Below are positions 37,964 to 46,510 of a stretch of DNA of 64,000 bases, in pieces. Origin of the DNA: Pseudomonas sp. Ga0074129 (GTDB lineage Bacteria; Pseudomonadota; Gammaproteobacteria; Pseudomonadales; Pseudomonadaceae); the NCBI GenBank assembly GCA_001465025.1, contig LNDO01000045.1:1-64000 (forward strand), read 5' to 3'. Below the pieces are notes generated by a model that had not been told where the DNA came from, searched no databases, and was given only the letters and a program-made list of their open reading frames with translations. Both the position numbers and the translations under genes were made by a program. How positions within the stretch are numbered: position 1 is the stretch's first letter; each line of letters starts with the position of its first letter.

Positions 37964-40653
37964 CAGCTGCGTTTAACCCGTTGCCGAGTCAGGAGTTTCT
38001 CCAGTTCGACCATGGCGCACATCAGCCCTGCTAGCAGTAGGCACAGTCCCCAGGCCGCCGCTGGCATGCCTTGGGTGCCAAACAATTGTTGCAGCAGCGG
38101 CAGGTGGCTGAACAAACCCTGCAGTGCAACGATGACCAGCACCATGCTCCAAACCATGGGGTTGTCGCGCCAACTGAAACTGGCTGGGGCCAGCAGGCGG
38201 CGGCTGCTGAACAGGTAGCCGATTTCGCAGGCAATGATGGCGTTGACCGCCAAGGTTCGACTGGCTTCCAGGCTCCAGCCCTGTTGCTGGCTGAGGTGGA
38301 ACAAGCCGGCGCTGGTCAGGGTCATCAACAACCCGACCATGACGATTCGCCACAGCAGCCCCGAGCTGAGCAGGGCGCTGTGTGGGTCGCGTGGTGGCCG
38401 CTGCATCAGGTCCGCCTCGGCAGGTTCGAAGGCCAGCGCCAAGGCGAGGGTGACGGCGCTGATCATATTCACCCAGAGAATTTGCAGCGGCGTGATGGGC
38501 AGCGTCATGCCCAGCATAATCGCGATCAGCAGCGTGAATGACTGCCCGGCATTGGTCGGCAGAATAAACAGGATGGATTTCTTCAGGTTGTCGTACACCC
38601 GACGACCTTCCTCTACGGCGTGGGTGATGGTGGCGAAATTGTCATCGGCGAGCACCATCTGCGCGGCTTCCTTGGCCGCTTCGGTGCCTTTAATACCCAT
38701 GGCAATGCCAATATCGGCACGCTTGAGGGCGGGCGCGTCATTCACGCCGTCGCCCGTCATCGCCACCCGCTCACCACTGGCTTGCAAGCGCTCGACCAGG
38801 CGCAGTTTGTGCGCGGGGCTGGTGCGGGCAAATACGTGGGTGTGAGGCAGCAGCTTATCTAGCTCGGCATCGCTGAGGGTGTCCAGGTCTGCGCCAGTCA
38901 GGGGTGTGCCTGCGCCCAGGCCAAGCTTTTGCGCGATGGCGCAGGCGGTGCCGGCATGGTCGCCGGTGATCATTTTTACGTCGATACCGGCACTGTGGCA
39001 CTGGTGGATGGCCGCGATGGCTTCCTCGCGGGGTGGGTCAAGCATGCCGACGAGGCCCAGCAGCACGTAGTCGCCGTTGAGGTCGCTGTAATTGAGCTCA
39101 TGCTGCGGCGCGGACAGAGGGCGCATGGCCAGCCCGAGCATGCGCAGGCCCTGCCGGCTGCCGCTATCCAAAGCCTGGTGCCAATGGCGCGGGTCGATGG
39201 GGTGCGGGCTGCCATCGCGCCATTCACGGTTGCACACCTCCAGCAGACGCTCTGGTGCGCCGATGATGTAAATCAGGCCGTGCTGAGCGCGGTCGTGATG
39301 CAGGCTGGCGGTGCAACGCTGCTCGGAGCTGAACGGAATGGCGTCGACCTGCGGCAGGTGCTGTTGCTCATGCTGCAGGTCCAGGCCGACCTTGCCGGCC
39401 AATGTGAGCAACGCTGCCTCGGTTGGGTCGCCGGTGATGCTCCAGCCATGTTCATCTTTAAACAGCGTGGCGTTGTTGGCCAGCAGGCCAGCACGAGCCA
39501 GTTCGCGCAAATCATGGGTGTTGTCCAGCGCGGCTAGGTGATCGTCATCAGCATAAATACTGCCGGCAGGGGCGTAACCTACGCCGTCGATGCGATAGTG
39601 GTGCGCGGCGGTAAACACCTGCTGCACGGTCATCTCATTGCGCGTCAGGGTGCCGGTTTTGTCAGAGCAGATGACCGTCACTGCGCCCAGGCTTTCTACG
39701 GCAGGCAAGTGGCGGATGATCGCCCGCCGCTTGGCCATGCGCTGCACGCCTATGGCCAGGATGATGGTCAGCACGGCCGGCAAGCCCTCAGGGATCGCCG
39801 CTACGGCCAGCCCCACGGCGGCCATCAGCATGTCGTTGATGCTGTAGTCACGCAGCCAGACACCAAGGCAAAAGGTTAAACCGGCCAGCCCGATGATGAT
39901 CACCGTTAATTGCCGCGCAAAACGGGCCATGTCGTTAAGCAGTGGGGTTTGCAGTGTGCTGACTTGGTCGAGCATGTGGCTGATTTTGCCGAGTTCAGTT
40001 TGCCCGGCGGTGGCCACCACCACGCCGCTGGCGCTGCCCGCGCTAACCAAGGTGCCGGAATACGCCATGCAGCGCCGATCTCCGAGGCTGGCTTGGGCGT
40101 CAACGGCGTCAGTGAGTTTGTCCACCGGCAGGGATTCACCGGTGAGGGCTGCCTCTTCAATGCGCAGGTTGCGGGTCTCCAGCAGGCGTAAGTCGGCGGG
40201 CACTCGATCACCCGCGTCCAGCAGCACCACGTCACCGGGCACCAATTGTTCGGCATTCAGGCTTTGCACCTGGCCGTCACGCCACACCCGGCTTTCCAGG
40301 CTGAGCATGCGCTGAATCGCCTGCATGGCTTGTTGCGCTTTGCCTTCCTGAATAAACCCGACCAGCGCGTTGATCAGCACCACGCCGGCGATCACCGCGC
40401 TGTCCAGCCATAAACCAAGCGACAGGGTGATCAGGCAGGCCGCCAGCAGTACGTAGATCAGCAGGTTGTGAAACTGCAGGGCAAAGCGCTTGAGGGCGCT
40501 GGTGCGTTGGCCGCTGGGCAGCTGATTGGGGCCGTATTGTTGCAGGCGCTGTTCGGCTTCCGGCGCGGCCAGGCCCTGAGCGGTTGTGTTGAGCTGTTGC
40601 AGGCTGAGGTCAGCGGGTTGGCTGTGCCAGTCAGGCGTCGGCGAGAGGGTCAT
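37960..40653 (-). CDS. P2-type cation-translocating ATPase (PacL/SERCA-like) with altered ion ligands
   Basis: 897 residues from the ATG at 40653, preceded by GAGG. Complete P-type architecture: N-terminal cation-ATPase domain, TM1-2, the actuator TGES motif (EAALTGESLPVDK), TM4 VAAIPEGLPAVLT, DKTGTLTRNEMT, KMITGDHAGTA, TGDGVNDAPAL, and six C-terminal helices. The overall pattern is that of P2A Ca2+ pumps. In TM5 the SERCA NVGE is NAGQ, and in TM6 the NLVTD is NMISA, so three of the usual Ca2+ ligands are missing while the TM4 Glu and both Asn remain. Substrate is therefore uncertain (Ca2+, Mg2+, Mn2+ or a monovalent ion). Divergent from moxR. Confidence 0.9.
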   Translation of the reverse strand: MTLSPTPDWHSQPADLSLQQLNTTAQGLAAPEAEQRLQQYGPNQLPSGQRTSALKRFALQFHNLLIYVLLAACLITLSLGLWLDSAVIAGVVLINALVGFIQEGKAQQAMQAIQRMLSLESRVWRDGQVQSLNAEQLVPGDVVLLDAGDRVPADLRLLETRNLRIEEAALTGESLPVDKLTDAVDAQASLGDRRCMAYSGTLVSAGSASGVVVATAGQTELGKISHMLDQVSTLQTPLLNDMARFARQLTVIIIGLAGLTFCLGVWLRDYSINDMLMAAVGLAVAAIPEGLPAVLTIILAIGVQRMAKRRAIIRHLPAVESLGAVTVICSDKTGTLTRNEMTVQQVFTAAHHYRIDGVGYAPAGSIYADDDHLAALDNTHDLRELARAGLLANNATLFKDEHGWSITGDPTEAALLTLAGKVGLDLQHEQQHLPQVDAIPFSSEQRCTASLHHDRAQHGLIYIIGAPERLLEVCNREWRDGSPHPIDPRHWHQALDSGSRQGLRMLGLAMRPLSAPQHELNYSDLNGDYVLLGLVGMLDPPREEAIAAIHQCHSAGIDVKMITGDHAGTACAIAQKLGLGAGTPLTGADLDTLSDAELDKLLPHTHVFARTSPAHKLRLVERLQASGERVAMTGDGVNDAPALKRADIGIAMGIKGTEAAKEAAQMVLADDNFATITHAVEEGRRVYDNLKKSILFILPTNAGQSFTLLIAIMLGMTLPITPLQILWVNMISAVTLALALAFEPAEADLMQRPPRDPHSALLSSGLLWRIVMVGLLMTLTSAGLFHLSQQQGWSLEASRTLAVNAIIACEIGYLFSSRRLLAPASFSWRDNPMVWSMVLVIVALQGLFSHLPLLQQLFGTQGMPAAAWGLCLLLAGLMCAMVELEKLLTRQRVKRSC

Positions 40654-40821
40654 GGCAACCTCAAAAATAGCGTTCAGGGGACTCAAACTACAGGTAGGCG
40701 CGCGTCGGCCTATTGGTGTGTGTCAACGCAAGTGTGTGCAAGTTCATCAAAAGATTTCCTTGCGCTATGCCGGGGCTGGCCAGCGCAGTAGCATCGGCGT
40801 TCGATCTTTGAGGAGTCAGGC

Positions 40822-41739
40822 ATGCGCGCCAAACTGGATTCAGTACTTCAGTCCGTCAATCAGGTGTTGCTGGGCAAGGAGCAGCAAGTACGGCTGGCCC
40901 TGACCTGTTTGCTGGCCGAAGGGCATTTGTTGATTGAAGATTTGCCCGGCATGGGTAAAACCACCCTGAGCCATACCTTGGCCAAGGTGTTGGGCTTGAG
41001 CTTTCAGCGCATCCAGTTCACCTCTGACCTGTTGCCCGGTGACATTCTCGGTACGTCGGTGTTTGACAAGGACACCGGGCAGTTTGTTTTCCATCCCGGC
41101 CCTATATTTGCTGAATTAGTGCTGGCGGATGAAATCAACCGCGCCACACCCAAAAGCCAAAGCGCACTGCTTGAAGCCATGGAAGAAGGGCAGGTGACTA
41201 TCGAGGGCGCGACGCGGCCATTGCCACAGCCCTTTTTTGTGATTGCCACGCAAAACCCGGTCAGCCAGGGCGGCACCTTCGCCTTACCTGAGTCGCAACT
41301 CGACCGCTTTATGATGCGTCTGTCGCTCGGTTACCCCGGCAAAGCGGCAGAAAAAGCCCTGTTGCTGGGCGACTCGCGGCGCTCGTTGCTGCCTAATTTG
41401 CCGGCCTTGCTGGATCACCGTGAGCTGGCGCTGGTGCAGGCGGAAATCCCCAAAGTGCGTGCCAGCGATGCACTAGTGGACTACGTGTTGCGCCTGGTTG
41501 ATGCCACCCGCACGCAGCCGCAATTTGCCTGGGGCTTGTCACCCCGCGCCAGCCTGGCCCTGTTGGCCGCAGCGCGTGCCTGGGCTTTTTTGGCGGGGCG
41601 CGATTATGTGATTCCTGAAGATGTACAAGCGGTGCTGCCCGCTGTGGTCGGCCATCGCCTGCGCGAGCGCGCCGACCCTGCCGGGCATGGCGGCGGTAGC
41701 CTAGTGCAGTGGTTGCTGCGTGAGGTGCCGGCGCTTTGA
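40822..41739 (+). CDS. MoxR-family AAA+ ATPase
   Basis: 305 residues, with GAGGAG before the ATG. Walker A in EDLPGMGKTTLSHTLAK (about 41-57), Walker B in LADEINRATPKSQSALLEAMEEG (about 107), sensor 1 IATQNP, and the C-terminal helical lid GLSPRASLALLAAARAWAFLAGRDYVIPEDV. MoxR proteins are chaperone-like ATPases that assemble or activate partners encoded next to them, usually DUF58/VWA proteins. The stop overlaps the DUF58 start (TGATG), and tgpA follows: a standard three-gene unit. Confidence 0.95.
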   Translation: MRAKLDSVLQSVNQVLLGKEQQVRLALTCLLAEGHLLIEDLPGMGKTTLSHTLAKVLGLSFQRIQFTSDLLPGDILGTSVFDKDTGQFVFHPGPIFAELVLADEINRATPKSQSALLEAMEEGQVTIEGATRPLPQPFFVIATQNPVSQGGTFALPESQLDRFMMRLSLGYPGKAAEKALLLGDSRRSLLPNLPALLDHRELALVQAEIPKVRASDALVDYVLRLVDATRTQPQFAWGLSPRASLALLAAARAWAFLAGRDYVIPEDVQAVLPAVVGHRLRERADPAGHGGGSLVQWLLREVPAL

Positions 41740-42692
41740 TGGCCGCGCTAAAACCTTACTGGAACCGCTGGCTGTCGCGGCGGATTCCGGTTGCCGCCAG
41801 CGTGCGGCTGAACCAGCGGCGGATTTTCATCATTCCCAGTCAGGTCGGCTTGGCGTTTATGGCCGCACTGCTGCTGATGCTGCTGGCGGCCATCAATTAC
41901 CAGAACAGCTTGGCCTATGCCCTGACGTTCCTGCTCAGTTCGGTGTTCGTGGTGGCCATTTTGCACACCTACCGCAACCTGGCCGGGTTGATCCTCAAGG
42001 CGGGTGCTGCGCCTGCGGTGTTTGTGGGTGAGCCGGCGACGTTTCGGGTGCGCCTGGAGAGCAGCGCGCGCGCGCATCAGGCGGTCAGCCTGGGCTGGCC
42101 ACCGGTAGATTTGCAAACCCTGGATGTAGCGGCCACTGGGCAGGTCGAATGCCAACTGAACCTGCCGACAACCCAGCGCGGCTGGTTGCGGCCCGGTCGT
42201 TTGCGCGTGGAGAGCCGTTTTCCGTTGGGGATTCTAGTGGCTTGGAGCTGGGTCGATCTCGATCAGCAGGTGCTGGTCTATCCCCGGCCGCTGACAGGTG
42301 ATTTACCGCTGAGCGCAGGGGCCAGCGATGATCAGGAAGAAGAGGGCAGTCGCGCGCACGGCCAGGGCGTGGATGATTATCAGGGGCTGAAAAGCTATCA
42401 GCCCGGCGACTCCAAGCGCCGCTTGCACTGGAAGGCGTATTCGCGCGGCCAGGGTTTGCTGGTCAAGGATTTTGCCTCCATCACTGGGCGGGATCTGTAC
42501 CTGGATTTCGAGTCGCTAGGCGGTGATGTTGAAACGCGATTGTCGTTGCTCTGCCATTGGGTATTGCAGTTGTCCGAGCGCCAGCAGCCGTTTGCCTTGA
42601 GCCTGCCGGGCCAGGTGTTGGCGGCCGATAGCGGCGAGTTGCACCGTGATGCCTGTTTGCGCGCGCTGGCGCTGTTTGGACGTGGCGTATGA
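41739..42692 (+). CDS. DUF58 domain membrane protein
   Basis: 317 residues from the ATG at 41739, whose first base is the last base of the moxR stop. Two hydrophobic segments (about 32-72), then a soluble region with the DUF58 signature YQPGDSKRRLHWKAYSRGQGLLVKDF (about 218-243). DUF58 proteins often carry a VWA-like fold and partner MoxR. The C-terminus overlaps the tgpA start by four bases. Function presumed to be support of TgpA, by context. Confidence 0.92.
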   Translation: MAALKPYWNRWLSRRIPVAASVRLNQRRIFIIPSQVGLAFMAALLLMLLAAINYQNSLAYALTFLLSSVFVVAILHTYRNLAGLILKAGAAPAVFVGEPATFRVRLESSARAHQAVSLGWPPVDLQTLDVAATGQVECQLNLPTTQRGWLRPGRLRVESRFPLGILVAWSWVDLDQQVLVYPRPLTGDLPLSAGASDDQEEEGSRAHGQGVDDYQGLKSYQPGDSKRRLHWKAYSRGQGLLVKDFASITGRDLYLDFESLGGDVETRLSLLCHWVLQLSERQQPFALSLPGQVLAADSGELHRDACLRALALFGRGV

Positions 42693-44683
42693 GTCAGGTT
42701 TCGGCAATCCCTCGCATTAGCCTGACTTGGCTGTTGGTGGCGCAGGTGCTGGTGATCATTCCGCACCTGAGCCACCTGCCGCTGTGGATCATCGGCTTGT
42801 GGCTCGGCAGCGCGGCCTGGCGGGTGCAGATTTTCCGCATGCGCGCGCGCTACCCGAATGCCTGGGCCAAGGGCGGCTTGATGCTGGCAGCGGCGTTGGG
42901 CGTATTTCTTTCCCGTGGCAGTTTGATCGGGCTGGATGCCGGCGTGGTGCTGCTGGTGGCCGCCTTTGTCCTCAAATTGCTGGAAATGCACACGCGGCGA
43001 GATGCGCTGGTGCTGGTGTTCCTCGGCTTCTTCGTCGTGGTCACGGCGTACCTGTTTGACGACAGCATGCTGATGGCGCTTTACAGCTTGCTGCCGGTGA
43101 CTGCCCTGCTAGCGGCATTGATTGGCCTGCAACAAAGCAATCTGGCCACCCAACCATGGCCCACCGTGCGCTTGGCCGGTGGAATGATGCTGCAGGCATT
43201 GCCGGTGATGCTGCTGCTGTTTGTGTTTTTCCCGCGCATGGGGCCGTTGTGGTCGCTGCCGGTGCCGAACGACAAAGCCACCACTGGACTGTCTGACAGC
43301 ATGGCACCTGCTGATATCGCTGACCTGAGCCGCTCGGCCGCGTTAGCCTTTCGCGCCAGTTTTAGCGGTGAAACGCCGCCGCGCAGTGAGTTGTATTGGC
43401 GCGCCTTAACCTTTGACCGCTTCGATGGCCGGCGTTGGTCGCAATCCGATTACGCTGAGTTCGCCCCGGCGGCGCAGTGGCAAAAGCAGGGCGAGCCGGT
43501 TAGCTACAGCATCGTCATGCAACCCAGCTCTCAACGCTGGCTGTTTGCCCTTGATGTGGCTGAAACCACGTTGGAGCAGACCCGGCAGATGAGCGATTTC
43601 CGCCTGCAGCGACGGCAGCCAGTGGACCGTTCGTTGATTTATCAAGCCACCTCATGGCCTCAAGCGCTGCGCGAACCCCAGCCGAGCACCGAGACTCTAC
43701 GCCGCGCCCTGCAATTGCCTGAACAAGTCGATCCGCGCAGCCGTGCGTGGGCTGAACAGCTCAAGCGCGACTATCCACAGCCCGAGCAATTGGTTGAGGC
43801 CATGCTCAGCCACTTCAATCAGCAACCGTTTGCCTACACCCTGCGCCCACCGGCATTGGGGCCCAACAGCATCGATGATTTCTTATTTGAAACCCGCAGC
43901 GGGTTTTGCGCCCACTACGCCGGAGCCATGACCTTTGTGCTGCGCGCGGCAGGTATTCCGGCGCGGGTGGTGGCCGGTTATCAGGGCGGCGAATACAACC
44001 CGGCCGGCAACTATGTGCAGGTGCGCCAGTTTGATGCCCATGCCTGGGTGGAGTATTGGCAGTCAGGCCGCGGCTGGGTGAGCATTGATCCCACGTTTCA
44101 AGTGGCCCCTGAGCGGATTGAAAGCGGCCTTGAAGATGCCTTGTCCGGCGAGCAAACCTTCCTCGAAGATTCGCCTTTCTCACCTCTGCGTTATCGCAAC
44201 CTCAGCTGGTTGAATGAACTGCGCCTGGCTTGGGACAACATTAACTACGGCTGGCAACGCTGGGTCTTGGGTTATCAAAGCCAACAACAGCTGGAGTTTT
44301 TACAGCGCTGGTTGGGGCGGGTTGACGCGCAAACGCTGGTAATCGGCTTGGTCGGTGGCGGTGGCATCTTGCTGGGCCTGCTGGCGCTTTGGTTATTCAA
44401 ACCTTGGCAGCGCGCGCGTGACCCGCAACAGCGTGTCTTCCATCGCTTTGAGCGGTTACTGGCGCGCCATGGCGTTACTCGCCAGCCGGGCGAAGGCCCG
44501 CGTGATTATGCCGCGCGGGCAGCGCTGCAATTGCCGGCTCAAGCGCAAGCGATTCAGGCCTTTGCCCAGGCGTTTGAGGCCCAGCGGTATGCCGGCCAGG
44601 CTGCGTCGGCGGCGGAGTTGCGCCTATGCCTTCGCGCGTTGCGCCGCTCCCTGCCGTGGCGCTTAACCCGGTTGGAATCATAA
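42689..44683 (+). CDS. tgpA: Transglutaminase-like membrane protein TgpA
   Basis: 664 residues. Six N-terminal helices (DUF3488, about 10-190), a periplasmic transglutaminase core with the triad Cys407 (RSGFCAHYAGAM), His451 (QFDAHAWVEYW) and Asp467 (GWVSIDPTF), one further helix (about 550-570), and a cytosolic DUF4129 tail (HRFERLLARHGVTRQPGEGPRDYAARA). In P. aeruginosa TgpA is essential and linked to the cell envelope; its substrate is not established. Last gene of moxR-DUF58-tgpA, each overlapping the next. Confidence 0.94.
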   Translation: MSQVSAIPRISLTWLLVAQVLVIIPHLSHLPLWIIGLWLGSAAWRVQIFRMRARYPNAWAKGGLMLAAALGVFLSRGSLIGLDAGVVLLVAAFVLKLLEMHTRRDALVLVFLGFFVVVTAYLFDDSMLMALYSLLPVTALLAALIGLQQSNLATQPWPTVRLAGGMMLQALPVMLLLFVFFPRMGPLWSLPVPNDKATTGLSDSMAPADIADLSRSAALAFRASFSGETPPRSELYWRALTFDRFDGRRWSQSDYAEFAPAAQWQKQGEPVSYSIVMQPSSQRWLFALDVAETTLEQTRQMSDFRLQRRQPVDRSLIYQATSWPQALREPQPSTETLRRALQLPEQVDPRSRAWAEQLKRDYPQPEQLVEAMLSHFNQQPFAYTLRPPALGPNSIDDFLFETRSGFCAHYAGAMTFVLRAAGIPARVVAGYQGGEYNPAGNYVQVRQFDAHAWVEYWQSGRGWVSIDPTFQVAPERIESGLEDALSGEQTFLEDSPFSPLRYRNLSWLNELRLAWDNINYGWQRWVLGYQSQQQLEFLQRWLGRVDAQTLVIGLVGGGGILLGLLALWLFKPWQRARDPQQRVFHRFERLLARHGVTRQPGEGPRDYAARAALQLPAQAQAIQAFAQAFEAQRYAGQAASAAELRLCLRALRRSLPWRLTRLES

Positions 44684-44765
44684 CGAAACGCTTTGCCTGA
44701 TTGATCGCGGCGCAATGGCATGTGATAAGCACACAGCTGTTTAGAGCATACACAGGAGTGAAGTA

Positions 44766-45539
44766 ATGTCCGCTTTGCTGGATGACGTCCAACGCCACGT
44801 ACTGCGTATTCAGGTGCGTTTGTTTGCCTGCCATGAGCGCTTGCAGGCCAACACCGACAGCGAGGCGTTGCATGATTTGCGCATCGCGCTGCGCCAATTA
44901 CGCAGCTTGCTCAGGCCGCTGACAGCCATCGCCACCTGCGCTGAATTGCAGCAACGCGCCGCAGAGTTAGGCCGCGTGAGCAGCCCGCTGCGCGACCTGG
45001 AAGTGTTGCAGGCCTATCTGCTGCAACAGGGATTGGTTGATGCAGCGCAGGCGCGTGAGCCGCTGCTGCAACAAGGCTATGCACAGTTGCTCAGCAGCGC
45101 TGCGTTGACGAATGTGCTGAGCGCTCTGGATCAGTGGCCATGGCAATGGCAAACGGCGGCCGCCAGCGGTGAGTTGGCCGAGGTGCGTAAACTGATCCGC
45201 AAGCGCATGCGCAAAGACCGTACCCGCCTGACGCAAGCGCTGCTTGACCCTGAGCATGACCGCCACCGGCTGCGCTTGCTGGTTAAACGCCTGCGCTACA
45301 GCGCTGAAGCCTATCCGCAACTGAGTGATATGAATCGTGCTCAATTGCGTGTGCTGAAAAATGCTCAATCGGCGCTGGGTGACTGGCACGACCAGTGGCA
45401 ATGGCTATTGCGTGCGGAGGCCGAAGCCGACTTGCAACCCTGCGTACCCGGTTGGCGCAGCACGCTGCTGGCGGCACAGGCCGAGGCTGACTCGGCCTTG
45501 CAGGTGTTGACGAGCAAGTTTGCCCAACCTATCGAATAG
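44766..45539 (+). CDS. CHAD domain protein
   Basis: 257 residues, all helical. CHAD (conserved histidine alpha-helical domain) hallmarks: LHDLRIALRQLRSLLRPL (about 38-55) and HRLRLLVKRLRYSAEAYPQL (about 160-180), the second half of the internal repeat, with Arg/Lys/His lining a basic channel. CHAD domains bind inorganic polyphosphate. No CYTH (triphosphate tunnel) domain is attached. GGAG lies before the ATG. It is 82 bases after tgpA and could be a read-through partner. A polyphosphate enzyme (pap) is encoded about 9 kb away. Confidence 0.85.
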   Translation: MSALLDDVQRHVLRIQVRLFACHERLQANTDSEALHDLRIALRQLRSLLRPLTAIATCAELQQRAAELGRVSSPLRDLEVLQAYLLQQGLVDAAQAREPLLQQGYAQLLSSAALTNVLSALDQWPWQWQTAAASGELAEVRKLIRKRMRKDRTRLTQALLDPEHDRHRLRLLVKRLRYSAEAYPQLSDMNRAQLRVLKNAQSALGDWHDQWQWLLRAEAEADLQPCVPGWRSTLLAAQAEADSALQVLTSKFAQPIE

Positions 45540-45584
45540 TTTGGCTGAAAGGCCGTTTTTCATTCGTATTTTTGGCTGAAATGC
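45540..45584 (+). repeat. 11-bp direct repeat upstream of a thioesterase gene
   Basis: TTTGGCTGAAA occurs at 45540-45550 and again at 45571-45581, exactly 31 bases apart (about three helical turns); each copy is followed by NGCC. The thioesterase start is 61 bases after the second copy. It could be a regulator site; part of the first copy may instead belong to a weak CHAD-gene terminator ending in TTTTT. Confidence 0.4.
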
Positions 45585-45644
45585 CTTATCACGCGCTGCA
45601 AACTTTGCCCTACCATCACTCGCGTCTTTTTTATCGAGGTGGTT

Positions 45645-46442
45645 ATGGGCTTTTCCGAGTTGCTTCAGGCGGTACGTGATAACCCACAGGCCGTGTTGAT
45701 TCCGTCCCAGTGGGCCCAGGGTCGTGCCAGTTTCGGCGGTTTGATGGCAGCTCTGGTGTATGAGGCCATGCGCGCCAAGGTGCCGAACGACAGGCCGCCG
45801 CGTTCGTTGGCGATCACTTTTGTCGGGCCGGCCGAGCCGGATGTTGCGATTCAGTTCGAAGTGGAAGTGCTACGCGAGGGCAAGGCCGTTAGCCAGGTCT
45901 TGGGTCGCGCTATTCAGCGAGGGCAGGTGGTCACCCTGGTGCAAGGCAGCTTCGGCGCAGGGCGCGAATCGCGTGTTGTAGTGCAGGCGGAGCCAGCGCC
46001 TGAGGCCAAGCCGGTTGAAGCCTGCCAAGAAATGCCCTACATCCCTAAAGTCACCCCCGAATTCACGCGCTTTCTGGCCATGCGCTGGGCCTACGGCGGT
46101 TTACCTTTTACCAATAATCCCTCGCGGGAAATGGGCGGTTGGGTACGCCTGCGCGATCAGCACAGCATCGAACCCGCCAACGAGGCGCACCTATTGGCCT
46201 TGGTCGATGCCTGGCCACCTGCCGTATTGCCTCACCTGAGTGCGCCAGCGCCGGGCAGTTCATTGACCTGGACCATTGAGTTTGTGCAGCCCATGCCCAG
46301 CCTGAGCACTGAGGACTGGTGCTTGTACCGCGCGAATATCGAACACGCCCGCGATGGCTATGGGCACACGGCTGCCGCCATTTGGACAAAAGAAGGCGAG
46401 TTGCTGGCGATCAGCCGACAGACCGTGACGGTGTTTGGTTAA
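45645..46442 (+). CDS. Double-hotdog acyl-CoA thioesterase family protein (TesB-like)
   Basis: 265 residues from the ATG at 45645, after GAGG; a GTG six bases earlier is too near that site. Two hotdog halves: the first with QGRASFGGLMAALVYEAM (about 20-40), the second with SSLTWTIEFVQP and the C-terminal WTKEGELLAISRQTVTVFG. This is the layout of TesB/acyl-CoA thioesterase II relatives that cleave medium- and long-chain acyl-CoA. It stands alone, convergent with a chemoreceptor gene. Confidence 0.87.
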   Translation: MGFSELLQAVRDNPQAVLIPSQWAQGRASFGGLMAALVYEAMRAKVPNDRPPRSLAITFVGPAEPDVAIQFEVEVLREGKAVSQVLGRAIQRGQVVTLVQGSFGAGRESRVVVQAEPAPEAKPVEACQEMPYIPKVTPEFTRFLAMRWAYGGLPFTNNPSREMGGWVRLRDQHSIEPANEAHLLALVDAWPPAVLPHLSAPAPGSSLTWTIEFVQPMPSLSTEDWCLYRANIEHARDGYGHTAAAIWTKEGELLAISRQTVTVFG

Positions 46443-46460
46443 GCGCGCGTTTGCGATGTG

Positions 46461-46510
46461 AACCGCTGCCGTTGCAGCGTGAGCCTGCAACGGCATCCAG
46501 AAGCGGTTTT
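46461..46510. terminator. Bidirectional terminator between thioesterase and MCP genes
   Basis: A perfect 10-bp inner stem (TGCCGTTGCA / TGCAACGGCA) and an outer AACCGC / GCGGTT stem, with TTTT after it on +. It abuts the MCP stop. Confidence 0.8.

Noticed and set aside
44716..44730. Sigma-54-like TGGCATG-N4-AAGC before the CHAD gene
   Set aside because: The GG-N10-GC spacing is right but the -12 element AAGC lacks the TT, and nothing in the context calls for sigma-54.
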